A DNA stretch of 64,000 bases from UBA10649 sp963842725 (GCA_963842725.1 CAWJHN010000004.1:372001-436000), one strand, 5' to 3'; shown: positions 25,791 to 34,680, counted from the first letter of the stretch. Translations and numbers: made by a program. Notes: a model not told the origin generated them from the sequence alone.

Positions 25791-26918
25791 TCACTCGACG
25801 CGGTGCAGGCCCAGGTCGGCACAGCCCGCGACGAGCGCGTCCAGGCCGAATGCGTCGGCCGGCCCGAGCGCCCCGGTGCCGAGTCCGCGTCCTGTCGCCA
25901 GCATGGCGGCTGCCCAGGCCAGCAGTTCGGCCGTGAGGTCGTACGGGCTCGGTCCCTCGACGACGACCCGGCTGATCTGCCGCCCGACGCCGTCGATGGC
26001 CCGGGCCACCGCCACGGTGTCGGACCCGCGGCGCTCCTGCGGGGTGGGCCCCGCGCCGGTCTCCCGTCCGCCGATCCGTTCGAGGCCGCGACGCAGCAGC
26101 CCGCTGAGGCCGGGCACGGCGACTGCGGTCGAGACCAGGCCGCCACCGAGCGTGACCGCCCTCGACCAGCGTCCGGCCCAGCCGAGGTAGACGCCGATGT
26201 CGAGCAGGTGAGCGTCTCGTCTGGGCAGGGCGAAGTGCTCGCTCCCGCCGATCGGCATCGCGTCCACCCTGCGGCCGTCGACGTCGAACGCCATGACATC
26301 CCGCCGGGGTGCCCCCATGCGCCCGCCCCGCCAGGCGTAGGAGGGGGCGGTCAGCATCCGCACGGACGTCGCCCGGGTGCCACTGCTCATCTGCAGTCCG
26401 CCGCGGACGAAGTAGCCGATGTCGACGCGGTCGGGGCTGCGACCCCGCTCGTGCGCATCGCGGATGGCGAGCGCCCCCGCCAGGTTCCCGGGCACGTAGT
26501 CGTACCCGAAGGCCGTGAGCAGGCGGGCACCCGACGCGGCGGCACGCGGACCGGCCGTCTCGAAGACGTCCCGCACGAAGGGCGGCTCGCCGGTCGAGTC
26601 GACGTATCCGCAGCCCTGGTCGATCGCAGCGTCGAGTGCGGGCAGGCCGAGGTCCATGAAGGGACCCACGGTCGAGACGAGCACGTCGGCGCGGTCGCTG
26701 ACGAGGGCACGAACGCTCGCGGGCTCGGCGACATCGGCCCACTGCCAGGTGGGTGCGGCGTCGATGGGCGCAAGCGGCGCCAGCTCAGCGACCAGGTCGA
26801 CAAGCCGCTGCGCAGAGCGTCCGGCCAGAACCGGGGCGAGGCCCGCCCGCGACATCGCCTCGGCGGTCAGTCGCCCGGTGTAGCCGGTGGCACCGAAGAG
26901 CACGACGCGTCCGATCAT
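25791..26918 (-). CDS. Saccharopine-dehydrogenase-like NAD(P)-binding protein
   Basis: This 375-residue protein has an N-terminal Rossmann fold with VVLFGATGYTGRLTAEAM and belongs to the saccharopine dehydrogenase/trans-acting enoyl reductase superfamily. Further landmarks are VLVSTVGPFMDLG, GCGYVDSTGEPPFVRDVF and AFGYDYVPGNLAG. The reaction is probably an NAD(P)H-linked reduction, and in mycobacteria a relative acts on lipids; the substrate here is unknown. ATG 26918 has TACCGT 7 nt upstream. It is divergent from the aminotransferase gene. Confidence 0.85.
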   Translation of the reverse strand: MIGRVVLFGATGYTGRLTAEAMSRAGLAPVLAGRSAQRLVDLVAELAPLAPIDAAPTWQWADVAEPASVRALVSDRADVLVSTVGPFMDLGLPALDAAIDQGCGYVDSTGEPPFVRDVFETAGPRAAASGARLLTAFGYDYVPGNLAGALAIRDAHERGRSPDRVDIGYFVRGGLQMSSGTRATSVRMLTAPSYAWRGGRMGAPRRDVMAFDVDGRRVDAMPIGGSEHFALPRRDAHLLDIGVYLGWAGRWSRAVTLGGGLVSTAVAVPGLSGLLRRGLERIGGRETGAGPTPQERRGSDTVAVARAIDGVGRQISRVVVEGPSPYDLTAELLAWAAAMLATGRGLGTGALGPADAFGLDALVAGCADLGLHRVE

Positions 26919-26925
26919 GACCCTG

Positions 26926-26931
26926 ACGGTA
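26926..26931 (-). promoter_or_regulatory. -10 box TACCGT of the 26918 gene
   Basis: TACCGT on the minus strand lies 7 nt before the ATG at 26918, back to back with the divergent box at 26955. Confidence 0.55.
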
Positions 26932-26954
26932 CCCTCGGGTCCGAGCGGGTCGCC

Positions 26955-26960
26955 TACGCT
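26955..26960 (+). promoter_or_regulatory. -10 box TACGCT of the 26967 gene
   Basis: TACGCT lies 6 nt before the GTG at 26967. No Shine-Dalgarno is present. Confidence 0.55.
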
Positions 26961-26966
26961 GTGCGG

Positions 26967-28343
26967 GTGACCAGCCCCAGTGCCTTCTGGCACCCCTTCG
27001 CCGACATGTCCGCCGTCTCGGGACGCGAGCTCGTGATCGCGTCCGGTGAGGGCGTCCGCCTCCGATCCGAGGACGGTGCCGAGTACCTCGACGCCACGGC
27101 GGCTCTCTGGTACTGCAACGTCGGGCATGGTCGGGTCGAGATCGCCCGCGCCGTGATGAACCAGATGGCGCAGATCTCGTCGTACTCGAACTTCGGGGAC
27201 CTGGCCACTCGCAGCACCCTCGATCTGGCCGACCGGCTCGCCGCCCTGGCCCCGATGGCCGACGCCAAGGTGTTCTTCACCAGTGGCGGCAGCGATGCGG
27301 TCGACACGGCCGTCAAGATGGTCCGCCGTTACTGGTCGATCCTGGGGCAGCCGGGACGCACGACGATCGTCACCCGAACGCGCGCGTACCACGGCATGCA
27401 CGTCGCGGGCACGTCCATCGCGGGCATCGCTGCCAATCGGGAGGGGTACGGCCCGCTCGACCCGGACGTCGCGAACGTCCCCTGGGACGATGCGCGCGCC
27501 CTCGCCGACCGGCTCGACGAACTCGGTCCGGGCACGGTCGCCGCATTCTTCTGCGAGCCGGTCATCGGGGCAGGAGGTGTCTTCACTGCGCCGGAGGGCT
27601 ACCTGGCCGCGGTGCGCGAGATCTGCCGTCAGCGCGGCGTCCTCTTCGTCGCGGACGAGGTCATCACCGGCTTCGGACGCACGGGGGCGATGTTCGCGTC
27701 CAGCAACCTCGACCCGGACGTCGTGCTCACGGCCAAGGGCCTGACGTCGGGCTACCAGCCGATGGGTGCCGTACTCGTGTCCGGAGCGGTTGCGGACCCG
27801 TTCTGGACGACGCCCGGGCTGCTCTGGCGGCACGGATACACCTACTCCGGGCATGCGAGCGCGGCGGCGGCCGCGATGGCGAACCTCGACATCATCGAGG
27901 GCGAACGACTCGTCGAGCGGGTGGCCGGACTGCAGCTCGCGCTGACGGCCGCCCTCTCCGAGTTGCGCACGCACGACCTGGTCGTGGACGTGCGCTCCGG
28001 ATCAGGGCTGCTGGGCGCCGTGCAGTTCGATCCCGCGCGGCTGGCGGCGGACCCGACGCTGATGCCGCGAATCCTTCGTGGACTTCGCGAGCGCGGGGTG
28101 CTGACGCGCGGTCTCGCGGACGGCTCGCTGCAGATCTCGCCGCCGTTCGTCATCGAGCGCGCCGAGCTGCAGGAGCTGGCTCGGGCCATCGACGACACGC
28201 TGCTCGCCCTCGGCTCCTCGCGTCAGGCGACGCGATCGGCCGACGTCGACCTGCTGCCGGACGTGACGCGGGACGAGGCGGGTGGGTTCGGCAACCAGGA
28301 CGACCGGCTGCGCGCTGACGTACCGCCCCACCACGGCTCGTGA
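26967..28343 (+). CDS. Class III omega-aminotransferase
   Basis: This 458-residue fold-type I PLP enzyme shows the class III set: FWHPFADM at the N-terminus, FFTSGGSDAVDTAVKM, RAYHGMHVAGTS, FVADEVITGFGRTG (Asp for the pyridine nitrogen) and VVLTAKGLTSGYQPMG with K257 as the Schiff-base lysine. It would transfer an amino group from a distal amine or beta-amino acid to a keto acid. The last about 35 residues are charged and lie beyond the fold. It is transcribed alone from a leaderless promoter; the substrate is not visible. Confidence 0.9.
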   Translation: MTSPSAFWHPFADMSAVSGRELVIASGEGVRLRSEDGAEYLDATAALWYCNVGHGRVEIARAVMNQMAQISSYSNFGDLATRSTLDLADRLAALAPMADAKVFFTSGGSDAVDTAVKMVRRYWSILGQPGRTTIVTRTRAYHGMHVAGTSIAGIAANREGYGPLDPDVANVPWDDARALADRLDELGPGTVAAFFCEPVIGAGGVFTAPEGYLAAVREICRQRGVLFVADEVITGFGRTGAMFASSNLDPDVVLTAKGLTSGYQPMGAVLVSGAVADPFWTTPGLLWRHGYTYSGHASAAAAAMANLDIIEGERLVERVAGLQLALTAALSELRTHDLVVDVRSGSGLLGAVQFDPARLAADPTLMPRILRGLRERGVLTRGLADGSLQISPPFVIERAELQELARAIDDTLLALGSSRQATRSADVDLLPDVTRDEAGGFGNQDDRLRADVPPHHGS

Positions 28344-28377
28344 TCGTGGGTCCGGCCTCACGCGACGAGCGATCGGA

Positions 28378-28755
28378 CTAGGGCGTAGGACGCTCCTTGA
28401 GCAGGTCGCGGATCTCGGTCAGCAACCGGACGTCGGGCGGCGTGGTGTCGATGTCTCCGCCGCCCCTGCGGGCCCGAAGCCTGTTCATCGGCATGACGAA
28501 GATGAAGTAGATGACGGTCAGCGTGATCAGGAACATGATGATCGCATTGATCATCATGCCGAAGTCGATGATCTGCCCGTTGATCTCGAGGGTGCCGGCG
28601 TCGATGCCGCCTCCGAGGAAGATGCCGACGACCGGCAGGATCAGCGCCTCGGAGAAGGCGCCCACCAGCGCTGCGAAGGCCGCGCCCACGACGACCGCAA
28701 CCGCGAGGTCGATGACGTTGCCGCGCAGAACGAACTCGCGAAATCCCTTGAGCAT
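28378..28755 (-). CDS. mscL: Large-conductance mechanosensitive channel MscL
   Basis: This 125-residue protein has the MscL signature MLKGFREFVLRGNVIDLAVAV followed by GAAFAALV (M1) and the second helix around INAIIMFLITLTVIYFIFVM. The C-terminal helix LTEIRDLLKE matches the cytoplasmic bundle. It forms a homopentameric pore that opens under membrane tension and protects against hypo-osmotic shock. AAGGGGA lies just before the ATG. Its place before the SAF and Ruc-like genes matches the mycobacterial locus. Confidence 0.96.
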   Translation of the reverse strand: MLKGFREFVLRGNVIDLAVAVVVGAAFAALVGAFSEALILPVVGIFLGGGIDAGTLEINGQIIDFGMMINAIIMFLITLTVIYFIFVMPMNRLRARRGGGDIDTTPPDVRLLTEIRDLLKERPTP

Positions 28756-28847
28756 GGGGTCCCCTTGCCAGCCGGTGGGGCGACCCGCACGCCGCCCCGT
28801 GAACGGCTGAATCTAGTGGCAGCTTCGGATCGGTGCTCGATCGTGCC

Positions 28848-29318
28848 TCAGGCGGACCGGATCAGGACGGACAGGCCGCCGCTGGCCGCCGCCGCGGCGA
28901 GGGGGAGGGCGTCCGCTTCTTCGACAGCCACCAGGACCACGGCCGACGATGACGAGCTGAGTGCGGAGGACGAGGTCGGCAGCTCGAGCACGCGGGCCCG
29001 TGGGGCCACCACCGCGGCCGAGACCGTGTCACGGCCGGTCAGGCCGACGATGTCGATCACGTCGCCGACCTCGAGGGTGGCGGCGACGCCGGCGGACACC
29101 AGCGCGATGGGCACGGCGACCTCACCGGGAAGCACTCCGGTCGGCGATGCCGGTCCGGCGGTGGCGGTCGTGGAGTCGGGCCTTCCGGGAGCGAGGGACG
29201 CAAGCGCGATGAGCACGCCCGCGGCGGCCAGGACGGCGGCGAGGGGTCGCCGATGGCGTCGGACCAGGCGGGTGATGGCGGGACGCGGGTCGCGGGTCGG
29301 CGGAGCGTGCGGGGCCAT
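28848..29318 (-). CDS. SAF-domain membrane protein (CpaB-like)
   Basis: This 156-residue protein has a basic N-terminus, one membrane helix (about 24-42), then a SAF/CpaB-type domain with LEVGDVIDIVGL and an Ala/Ser-rich end. CpaB (RcpC) proteins take part in Flp/tight-adherence pilus export, but no other pilus gene is present here, and stand-alone SAF proteins of this kind are common in actinobacteria without a known role. ATG 29318 is preceded by TACCGT with 6-nt spacing. Confidence 0.75.
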   Translation of the reverse strand: MAPHAPPTRDPRPAITRLVRRHRRPLAAVLAAAGVLIALASLAPGRPDSTTATAGPASPTGVLPGEVAVPIALVSAGVAATLEVGDVIDIVGLTGRDTVSAAVVAPRARVLELPTSSSALSSSSSAVVLVAVEEADALPLAAAAASGGLSVLIRSA

Positions 29319-29324
29319 GCCGCG

Positions 29325-29330
29325 ACGGTA
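29325..29330 (-). promoter_or_regulatory. -10 box TACCGT of the SAF gene
   Basis: TACCGT on the minus strand ends 6 nt before the ATG at 29318. Confidence 0.5.
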
Positions 29331-29369
29331 GGGCAGTTGGGGACGGCGGGCGAACCGCTGTCCACAGGC

Positions 29370-29681
29370 TCAGGTGCTGGCCGGTGCAGGGCTGGCGGAC
29401 GTCGATGCGCCGGACTTCGATGAGCCGGACGACGAGGTCGACTCCTTGCTCGGCGCAGGCGCAGGCGTGGTCGATGTCGAGGTGGACGATGACGTCTTCG
29501 CATCGCGCGAGTCCGTGCGGTAGAAGCCGGAACCCTTGAAGTGGATGCCGACTCCCGAGAAGACCTTGCGCAGTCCCTCGGCCCCGCAGTCCGGGCACAC
29601 GGTCAGGGACGGGTCGGCCATCGACTGGACGACCTCGTGGTCGCTGCCGCAACTCGAGCAGGTGTACTCATAGGTGGGCAC
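29370..29681 (-). CDS. FmdB-family zinc-ribbon protein, Ruc-like chaperone
   Basis: This 103-residue protein has an N-terminal zinc ribbon (C8-x2-C11 and C29-x2-C32), the conserved block KGSGFYRTDSR and a low-complexity Ser/Thr/Ala/Pro tail of about 40 residues that should be disordered. This is the layout of M. tuberculosis Rv0991c (Ruc), described as a redox-regulated chaperone under HrcA control. The locus is also the same: next to 5-formyl-THF cyclo-ligase and galU. GTG 29681 has GGGAG 5 nt upstream. A CIRCE-like repeat lies 65 nt upstream, suggesting heat-shock control. Confidence 0.85.
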   Translation of the reverse strand: MPTYEYTCSSCGSDHEVVQSMADPSLTVCPDCGAEGLRKVFSGVGIHFKGSGFYRTDSRDAKTSSSTSTSTTPAPAPSKESTSSSGSSKSGASTSASPAPAST

Positions 29682-29727
29682 ATTCGCTCCCGTCGCCGGT
29701 CCGGTCTGAGCGCCGAGCCGAGCTGGG

Positions 29728-29754
29728 CTGGCACTCGATAGCCTTGAGTGCTAA
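29728..29754. promoter_or_regulatory. CIRCE-like element (HrcA operator)
   Basis: GCACTC (29731-29736), nine bases, and GAGTGCTAA (29746-29754) match the CIRCE consensus TTAGCACTC-N9-GAGTGCTAA. The right arm is exact and the left arm matches in its six inner bases and one outer base. Spacer length is exactly nine. It is placed between the Ruc-like gene and the divergent acylase gene. Confidence 0.82.
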
Positions 29755-29859
29755 GTGTGCCTCGCCGCGCCTGATCCGTCCAATCCGCCCCGGCCCACAC
29801 CGGCGGCCATCGCTCCCGTGGCACGCAGCGAACCGCCCCCGCCGTGGCCCGCCGACGCG

Positions 29860-29865
29860 TAGCGT
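29860..29865 (+). promoter_or_regulatory. -10 box TAGCGT of the acylase gene
   Basis: TAGCGT ends 6 nt before the GTG at 29872, with no ribosome site between. Confidence 0.55.
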
Positions 29866-29871
29866 GCCCAC

Positions 29872-32457
29872 GTGCGCACTCTGTGGCGAGTCCTTGCCGT
29901 CCTGGGCCTGATCCTCCTGCTGATCGTCGGCAGCGCCGGCCTCTTCGTCGTCCATACCGTGCGGGCCTCGTTCCCGCAGATGTCGGGCGACGTCGGCGTC
30001 CCTGGCCTGGCGGCGCCCGTGACCGTCGTCCGCGACGGACTCGGTGTCCCGAGCATCTACGCCGAGAGCCTCGAGGACCTCTTCTTCGCGCAGGGGTACA
30101 CGCACGCCCAGGACCGGTTCTGGGAGATGGACGTGCGGCGGCACATCACCTCCGGCCGCCTGTCGGAGATGTTCGGCAGCGACCAGGTCAGCACCGACGC
30201 GTTCCTCAGGACGCTGGGCTGGCACCGAATCGCCGAGCAGGAGGTGCCGATGCTGGCCGAGCGCTCGCAGCGGATCCTGGACTCCTACGCGAAGGGGGTC
30301 AACGCCTACCTCGCCGACCATGCAGGCGACCGGCTCAGCCTGGAGTACGCGATCCTCGGCCTGCAGAACCCGGACTACGAGCCGGAGCCGTGGCAGCCGG
30401 CCGACTCGGTGGCGTGGCTCAAGGCACTGGCGTGGGACCTGCGCAGCAACATGGAGGACGAGATCGACCGTGCCGTCATGTCGGCGTCGGCCGGCGTCGA
30501 GGAGACCGAGAAGCTCTTCCCGCCGTACCCGTTCACGACCCACCGCCCCATCGTCGAGGGCGGCGCCGTGCGCGATGGCACCTTCCAGCCGGTCGCGATC
30601 GACGAAGCATCGCCGGCGAACGCGACCGCCGCGGCCAGCACGGGGGCGGTGGCGGCCCTGGCGACGGTGCAGCAGGTGTCCGACCTGCTCGAGCCGTGGC
30701 TGGGGCCTACGGGCCCGGGAATCGGCTCCAACTCCTGGGTCGTCAGCGGGGAGAAGACGGTGACGGGACAGCCACTGCTCGCGAACGATCCGCACCTGGC
30801 GCCGATGATGCCGAGCCTGTGGTACCAGGCAGCCCTGCACTGCGCCACGCCGGACGACGACTGCGACTACGACGTATCGGGGTGGACGATGTCCGGACTC
30901 CCCGGGATCTTCATCGGTCACAACGCTTCCATCGCATGGGGCTTCACGAACCTCGGCCCCGACGTCACTGACCTGGTCCTCGAGCGGGTGGACGGCGATG
31001 CGTACCTCGTCGACGGCGACCTGGTTCCGATGACCCTTCGCACGGAGGTCATCGACGTCGCGGGCGGCGAGCCGGTGAGCATCACGGTTCGGACGACGGC
31101 CGACGGGCCGCTGATCTCCGACGTCGCCGACATCGACACCTACACGACGGTCGGTGCGGTCGCGCCGGTGCCCGCGCCGGGTTCGAGCGGGACGGCCGAT
31201 GCACCGCCGCGCGGCGACGGCTATGGCGTCGCGCTTCGATGGACGGCGCTGCAGCCCACCACGACGTTCGACGCCTTCGACGCGCTCAACACCGCCACGG
31301 ACTGGGCCAGCTTCCGCGAGGCGGCGAGCCTGGTCGCCGCACCGGCCCAGAACATGATCTACGCCGACACTCAGGGGAACATCGGATACCAGGCGCCCGG
31401 CGTGATCCCGATCCGCGAAGGCTACAGCGGCAAGTGGCCGGTACCGGGCTGGGACTCGGCGTACCGCTGGCGCGGAACGATCCCCTTCACTGCCCTGCCG
31501 TTCGTGCAGAATCCAGCCGAAGGCTGGATCGTCACCGCGAACCAGGCCGTGATCGGACCGGACTACCCGTTCTTCCTGACGGACGACTGGTCCTACGGGG
31601 CACGGAGCCAGCGCATCATCGACCTCGTCGAGCAGGCCACGGCCGACGGGGCGAAGATCGACGCCGACACGATGCGTGCGATCCAGATGGACTCCTGGAA
31701 CGAGCTCGCCGCCTTCCTCGTGCCGCGGCTGCAGACCCTCCCCGTCGAGGGGTCAACGGGGGCGGCCCGGGCACTCCTCGACGGCTGGGACTTCACCCAG
31801 CCGGTCGACTCCGCTCCGGCCGCGTACTTCAACGCCGTCTGGCGGCAGCTGGTCGCGCGGATGTTCGACGCGGAGTGGGACACCGAGATCACCAGCGTGA
31901 ACGGCGGCGACCAGTACTGGCAGGTCATCGAGCGCATCTGGGACACCCCTGACGACTTCTGGTGGGACGACAAGACCACGCCCGGCACCGAGTCTCGCGA
32001 CCAGACGCTGCAGGCATCGATGAGTGCGGCGGCCGCTGAGCTCGACCAGCTGCTCGGCGGCGAGCCCACGTCGTGGTCGTGGGGCGCACTGCACACCCTC
32101 GAACTGGAGAACCAGACCCTCGGGCAGAGCGGCATCGCGCCCATCGAGGCGATCTTCAACCGGGGTCCGGCGGCGGTCGCGGGAGGGCATTCGATCGTCA
32201 ACGCGACCGGGTGGACGCCGGTCGACGGGTACGCGGTCAACTGGGTGCCGAGCATGCGCCAGGTCATCGACCTGTCGGACTTCGACGCCTCGACGTGGGT
32301 GAACCTGACGGGATCGAGCGGGCATGCGTACGACGCCCACTACGCGGATCAGTTCGAGTCGTGGCGGACGGGCGCGCAGTACTCGTGGCCCTTCACCCGG
32401 GCGGCGATCGACGCCGGGGCGGTCGACATCCTGACCCTCGTGCCCACGGCGCCGTGA
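29872..32457 (+). CDS. Penicillin-acylase-family N-terminal nucleophile hydrolase
   Basis: This 861-residue precursor has an N-terminal hydrophobic segment (about 7-28, a membrane anchor or signal), an alpha-chain region with GVPSIYAESLEDLFFAQGY, a spacer, and the autocleavage site GIGSNSW, where Ser286 becomes the N-terminal catalytic nucleophile of the beta chain. NDPHL and the C-terminal GGHSIVNATGW are family hallmarks. It would act outside the membrane on amides such as acyl-homoserine lactones or N-acyl amino acids; the substrate is not determinable. It interrupts the otherwise mycobacterial-like order between the Ruc-like gene and the cyclo-ligase gene. Confidence 0.93.
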   Translation: MRTLWRVLAVLGLILLLIVGSAGLFVVHTVRASFPQMSGDVGVPGLAAPVTVVRDGLGVPSIYAESLEDLFFAQGYTHAQDRFWEMDVRRHITSGRLSEMFGSDQVSTDAFLRTLGWHRIAEQEVPMLAERSQRILDSYAKGVNAYLADHAGDRLSLEYAILGLQNPDYEPEPWQPADSVAWLKALAWDLRSNMEDEIDRAVMSASAGVEETEKLFPPYPFTTHRPIVEGGAVRDGTFQPVAIDEASPANATAAASTGAVAALATVQQVSDLLEPWLGPTGPGIGSNSWVVSGEKTVTGQPLLANDPHLAPMMPSLWYQAALHCATPDDDCDYDVSGWTMSGLPGIFIGHNASIAWGFTNLGPDVTDLVLERVDGDAYLVDGDLVPMTLRTEVIDVAGGEPVSITVRTTADGPLISDVADIDTYTTVGAVAPVPAPGSSGTADAPPRGDGYGVALRWTALQPTTTFDAFDALNTATDWASFREAASLVAAPAQNMIYADTQGNIGYQAPGVIPIREGYSGKWPVPGWDSAYRWRGTIPFTALPFVQNPAEGWIVTANQAVIGPDYPFFLTDDWSYGARSQRIIDLVEQATADGAKIDADTMRAIQMDSWNELAAFLVPRLQTLPVEGSTGAARALLDGWDFTQPVDSAPAAYFNAVWRQLVARMFDAEWDTEITSVNGGDQYWQVIERIWDTPDDFWWDDKTTPGTESRDQTLQASMSAAAAELDQLLGGEPTSWSWGALHTLELENQTLGQSGIAPIEAIFNRGPAAVAGGHSIVNATGWTPVDGYAVNWVPSMRQVIDLSDFDASTWVNLTGSSGHAYDAHYADQFESWRTGAQYSWPFTRAAIDAGAVDILTLVPTAP

Positions 32458-32460
32458 GCA

Positions 32461-33051
32461 CTAACGGAACCAGGTGGTCCCGCGGGGCGTGATGGCGGCA
32501 TCCACGCGGCAGTCGTGGGGCTCGAACGGGACCTCGTCGAGGAGCTCGTCCTCGAACAGGACGGCCACGATCATCGGCCCGCCGGCCGAGACCGGTGGGA
32601 CGTCGGCCAGGACCCGGTCGTAGTAGCCGCCGCCCTGGCCGAGCCGGCGGCCGTTTCGATCCACGGCCAGGCCCGGCACGAACATGACGGCCGCCTCTCT
32701 GAGCGCGCTCGGGTGGAGCGACGATCCGAGCGGCTCGCGGATGCCCATCGGGCCAACGCCGAAGGCCGAGTCGGATCGGGCGGGGACCCAGTCCAGCTCG
32801 CGGCCCCGAATGCGCGGGACCAGGACGGTGTGGCCCATCCCGGTGGCGTTCTCGACCAGCCGATCGGTAGGCGGCTCGGCAGGCATCGACAGATAGGCGG
32901 TGATGGTGGTGGGGCCGCCGATGAGGAATGCCGCGGCAGCGGCTGCGAGCGCCTCGCCCGCGCTGCCCAGCTCCTCAGGGGTCCGCCGGGCGCGCCGGGA
33001 CCGGATCGCGGCGCGCGCGTGCGACTTCGCCATGGGCTGCGTCGTGGACAT
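32461..33051 (-). CDS. 5-formyltetrahydrofolate cyclo-ligase
   Basis: This 196-residue enzyme converts 5-formyl-THF to 5,10-methenyl-THF with ATP. The family motif is seen in VPGLAVDRNGRRLGQGGGYYDR, whose GxGGGYYD part binds ATP/Mg, and in the C-terminal HDCRVDAAITP. Start is ATG 33051 or ATG 33033 (MAKSHAR); neither has a clear ribosome site. It is divergent from galU, as in mycobacteria, and its stop lies 3 nt from the acylase stop. Confidence 0.92.
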   Translation of the reverse strand: MSTTQPMAKSHARAAIRSRRARRTPEELGSAGEALAAAAAAFLIGGPTTITAYLSMPAEPPTDRLVENATGMGHTVLVPRIRGRELDWVPARSDSAFGVGPMGIREPLGSSLHPSALREAAVMFVPGLAVDRNGRRLGQGGGYYDRVLADVPPVSAGGPMIVAVLFEDELLDEVPFEPHDCRVDAAITPRGTTWFR

Positions 33052-33073
33052 GGGGTCATCGTGCCGGATCGTC

Positions 33074-33079
33074 TAGGGT
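33074..33079 (+). promoter_or_regulatory. -10 box TAGGGT of galU
   Basis: TAGGGT ends 6 nt before the ATG of galU. Confidence 0.55.
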
Positions 33080-33085
33080 CGAGCC

Positions 33086-33997
33086 ATGATCGGTGGGCGC
33101 GAGTCGGTGGTCCGCAAGGCTGTCATCCCGGCCGCGGGCCTGGGCACGCGCTTCCTGCCGGCCACGAAGGCCACCCCGAAGGAGATGCTGCCGGTGGTCG
33201 ACAAGCCGGCCATCCAGTACGTCGTGGAGGAGGCGGTCGCGGCCGGGCTCGAGGACGTGCTGTTCATCACCGGTCGGAGCAAGCGGCCCCTCGAGGATCA
33301 CTTCGACCGCAACCTCGAGCTCGAGACCTTCCTCCGTGACAAGGGCGATACCGAGCGCCTGCGCAGCGTCACCGAGTCCTCGGACCTCGCTCGGATCCAC
33401 TACGTCCGGCAGGGCGATCCCCTAGGGCTGGGCCATGCGGTCCTGATGGCCGAGAACCACGTCGGGAACGAGCCGTTCGCGGTGCTGCTCGGCGACGATC
33501 TCATCGATCCCCGCGATCCGGTGCTGACCCGCATGATGCAGGTGCGCGAGGAGTTCGGCGGGTCGGTCATCTGCCTGATGAGGGTGCCGGTCGAGAGCAT
33601 CTCGCTCTACGGCTGCCCGGCCGTGTCCGCTACGGACGATCCGCAGGTCGTCGTCGTCACCGACCTGATAGAGAAGCCGGACGTCGATACTGCGCCGAGC
33701 GACTTCGCCGTGCTCGGCCGCTACCTGCTGGATCCGGCCGTCTTCTCGATCCTGGCCAGCACGGCGCCGGGCCGCGGCGGCGAGATCCAGTTGACCGACG
33801 CTCTGCGCACGTTGGCCACCCTGCCTGCCGAGCAGGGGGGCGGGGTGCGGGGCTTCGTCTTCACCGGCCGGCGCTATGACACCGGAGATCGGCTCTCCTA
33901 TCTGCAGGCGGTCATCACCCTCGCCTGCGAGCGCGACGACATCGGCCCGGCGCTGCGGACCTGGCTCGCCACGTTCGATCCGGCCTCGTCCCGGTGA
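33086..33997 (+). CDS. galU: UTP-glucose-1-phosphate uridylyltransferase
   Basis: This 303-residue GalU makes UDP-glucose from UTP and glucose-1-phosphate for glycan synthesis. The nucleotide-binding motif AAGLGTRFLPATKATPKEML is at about 12-31, DKPAIQYVVEEAV follows, and GDDLIDP and EIQLTDAL are family features. It has a leaderless start and its TGA overlaps the GTG of the acetyltransferase gene (GTGA). In mycobacteria and corynebacteria a MoeA/Glp gene lies between these two; here it is absent. Confidence 0.96.
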   Translation: MIGGRESVVRKAVIPAAGLGTRFLPATKATPKEMLPVVDKPAIQYVVEEAVAAGLEDVLFITGRSKRPLEDHFDRNLELETFLRDKGDTERLRSVTESSDLARIHYVRQGDPLGLGHAVLMAENHVGNEPFAVLLGDDLIDPRDPVLTRMMQVREEFGGSVICLMRVPVESISLYGCPAVSATDDPQVVVVTDLIEKPDVDTAPSDFAVLGRYLLDPAVFSILASTAPGRGGEIQLTDALRTLATLPAEQGGGVRGFVFTGRRYDTGDRLSYLQAVITLACERDDIGPALRTWLATFDPASSR

Positions 33998-34599
33998 CGC
34001 GCGCCTGGCCGGTCACCCTGACCCATGACGACATCGTCCTGCGTCCCTTGCGGCTTGGCGACGCGGGGCGGTGGCGCGAGGTCCGCCGGCGCAACGTCGA
34101 CTGGCTGCAGGAGTGGGAGGCGACGCTGCCACCGGAGGCGGCGGCGGACGGCGACGTCGTTCCCAGTTTCGGGATGATGGTCCGGCGCCTCAAGCGCGAG
34201 GCACGCGAAGGCCGGACGCTGCCTTGGGCGCTCACCTTCCAGGGGCGCCTCGCCGGCCAGCTGACCGTCGGCGGGATCTCGTGGGGATCCCTTCGTGCGG
34301 CGTACATCGGGTACTGGATCGACCGCGAGGTGGCGGGGCGCGGCATCATGCCGACGGCGGTCGCCATGGCACTCGATCACTGCTTCGACGTGCTCCGACT
34401 GCATCGCGTCGAGATCAATATCCGACCCGAGAACGCCGCGTCCCTGCGGGTCGTCGAGAAGCTCGGGCTGCGACGCGAGGGCGAACGACGCGAGTACCTG
34501 CACATCAACGGAGCCTGGCGCGACCACATCACGTTCGTCGTGAATGCCGGTGAGTTCCCCGACGGAGTGCTGGCCGGCTACCTCGCCTCGCGCAGCTGA
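33994..34599 (+). CDS. RimJ/RimL-type GNAT acetyltransferase
   Basis: This 201-residue GNAT-fold protein has the RimJ-type features RPLRLGDAGRW, the acetyl-CoA loop region IDREVAGRGIMPTAVAMAL and NAASLRVVEKLGLRREGERREY. It would N-acetylate the N-terminus of a ribosomal or other protein; the target is unknown. The GTG overlaps the galU stop, so it is translationally coupled. The sepX/glpR-like gene follows after 81 nt. Confidence 0.9.
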   Translation: MTRAWPVTLTHDDIVLRPLRLGDAGRWREVRRRNVDWLQEWEATLPPEAAADGDVVPSFGMMVRRLKREAREGRTLPWALTFQGRLAGQLTVGGISWGSLRAAYIGYWIDREVAGRGIMPTAVAMALDHCFDVLRLHRVEINIRPENAASLRVVEKLGLRREGERREYLHINGAWRDHITFVVNAGEFPDGVLAGYLASRS

Positions 34600-34666
34600 G
34601 CCCGCCGGGGTGCGACACGCCGACTCCACTGCGGCTCGCCTGCCGGATGTTCACGAGGCGACCGCC

Positions 34667-34672
34667 TAACGT
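34667..34672 (+). promoter_or_regulatory. -10 box TAACGT of the sepX/glpR-like gene
   Basis: TAACGT lies 8 nt before the GTG at 34681; the following TACGTT (34673-34678) would be too close. Confidence 0.45.
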
Positions 34673-34680
34673 TACGTTCC

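Noticed and set aside
24825..28343. A very long open frame of 1172 codons on the plus strand
   Set aside because: Only its last part (from 26967) is a protein-like aminotransferase. The rest is antisense to three leftward genes and is an effect of high GC.
29057..29652. Arg-rich open frames overlapping the SAF and FmdB genes
   Set aside because: They are out-of-frame shadows. The SAF and zinc-ribbon frames carry recognisable domains and promoter signals.
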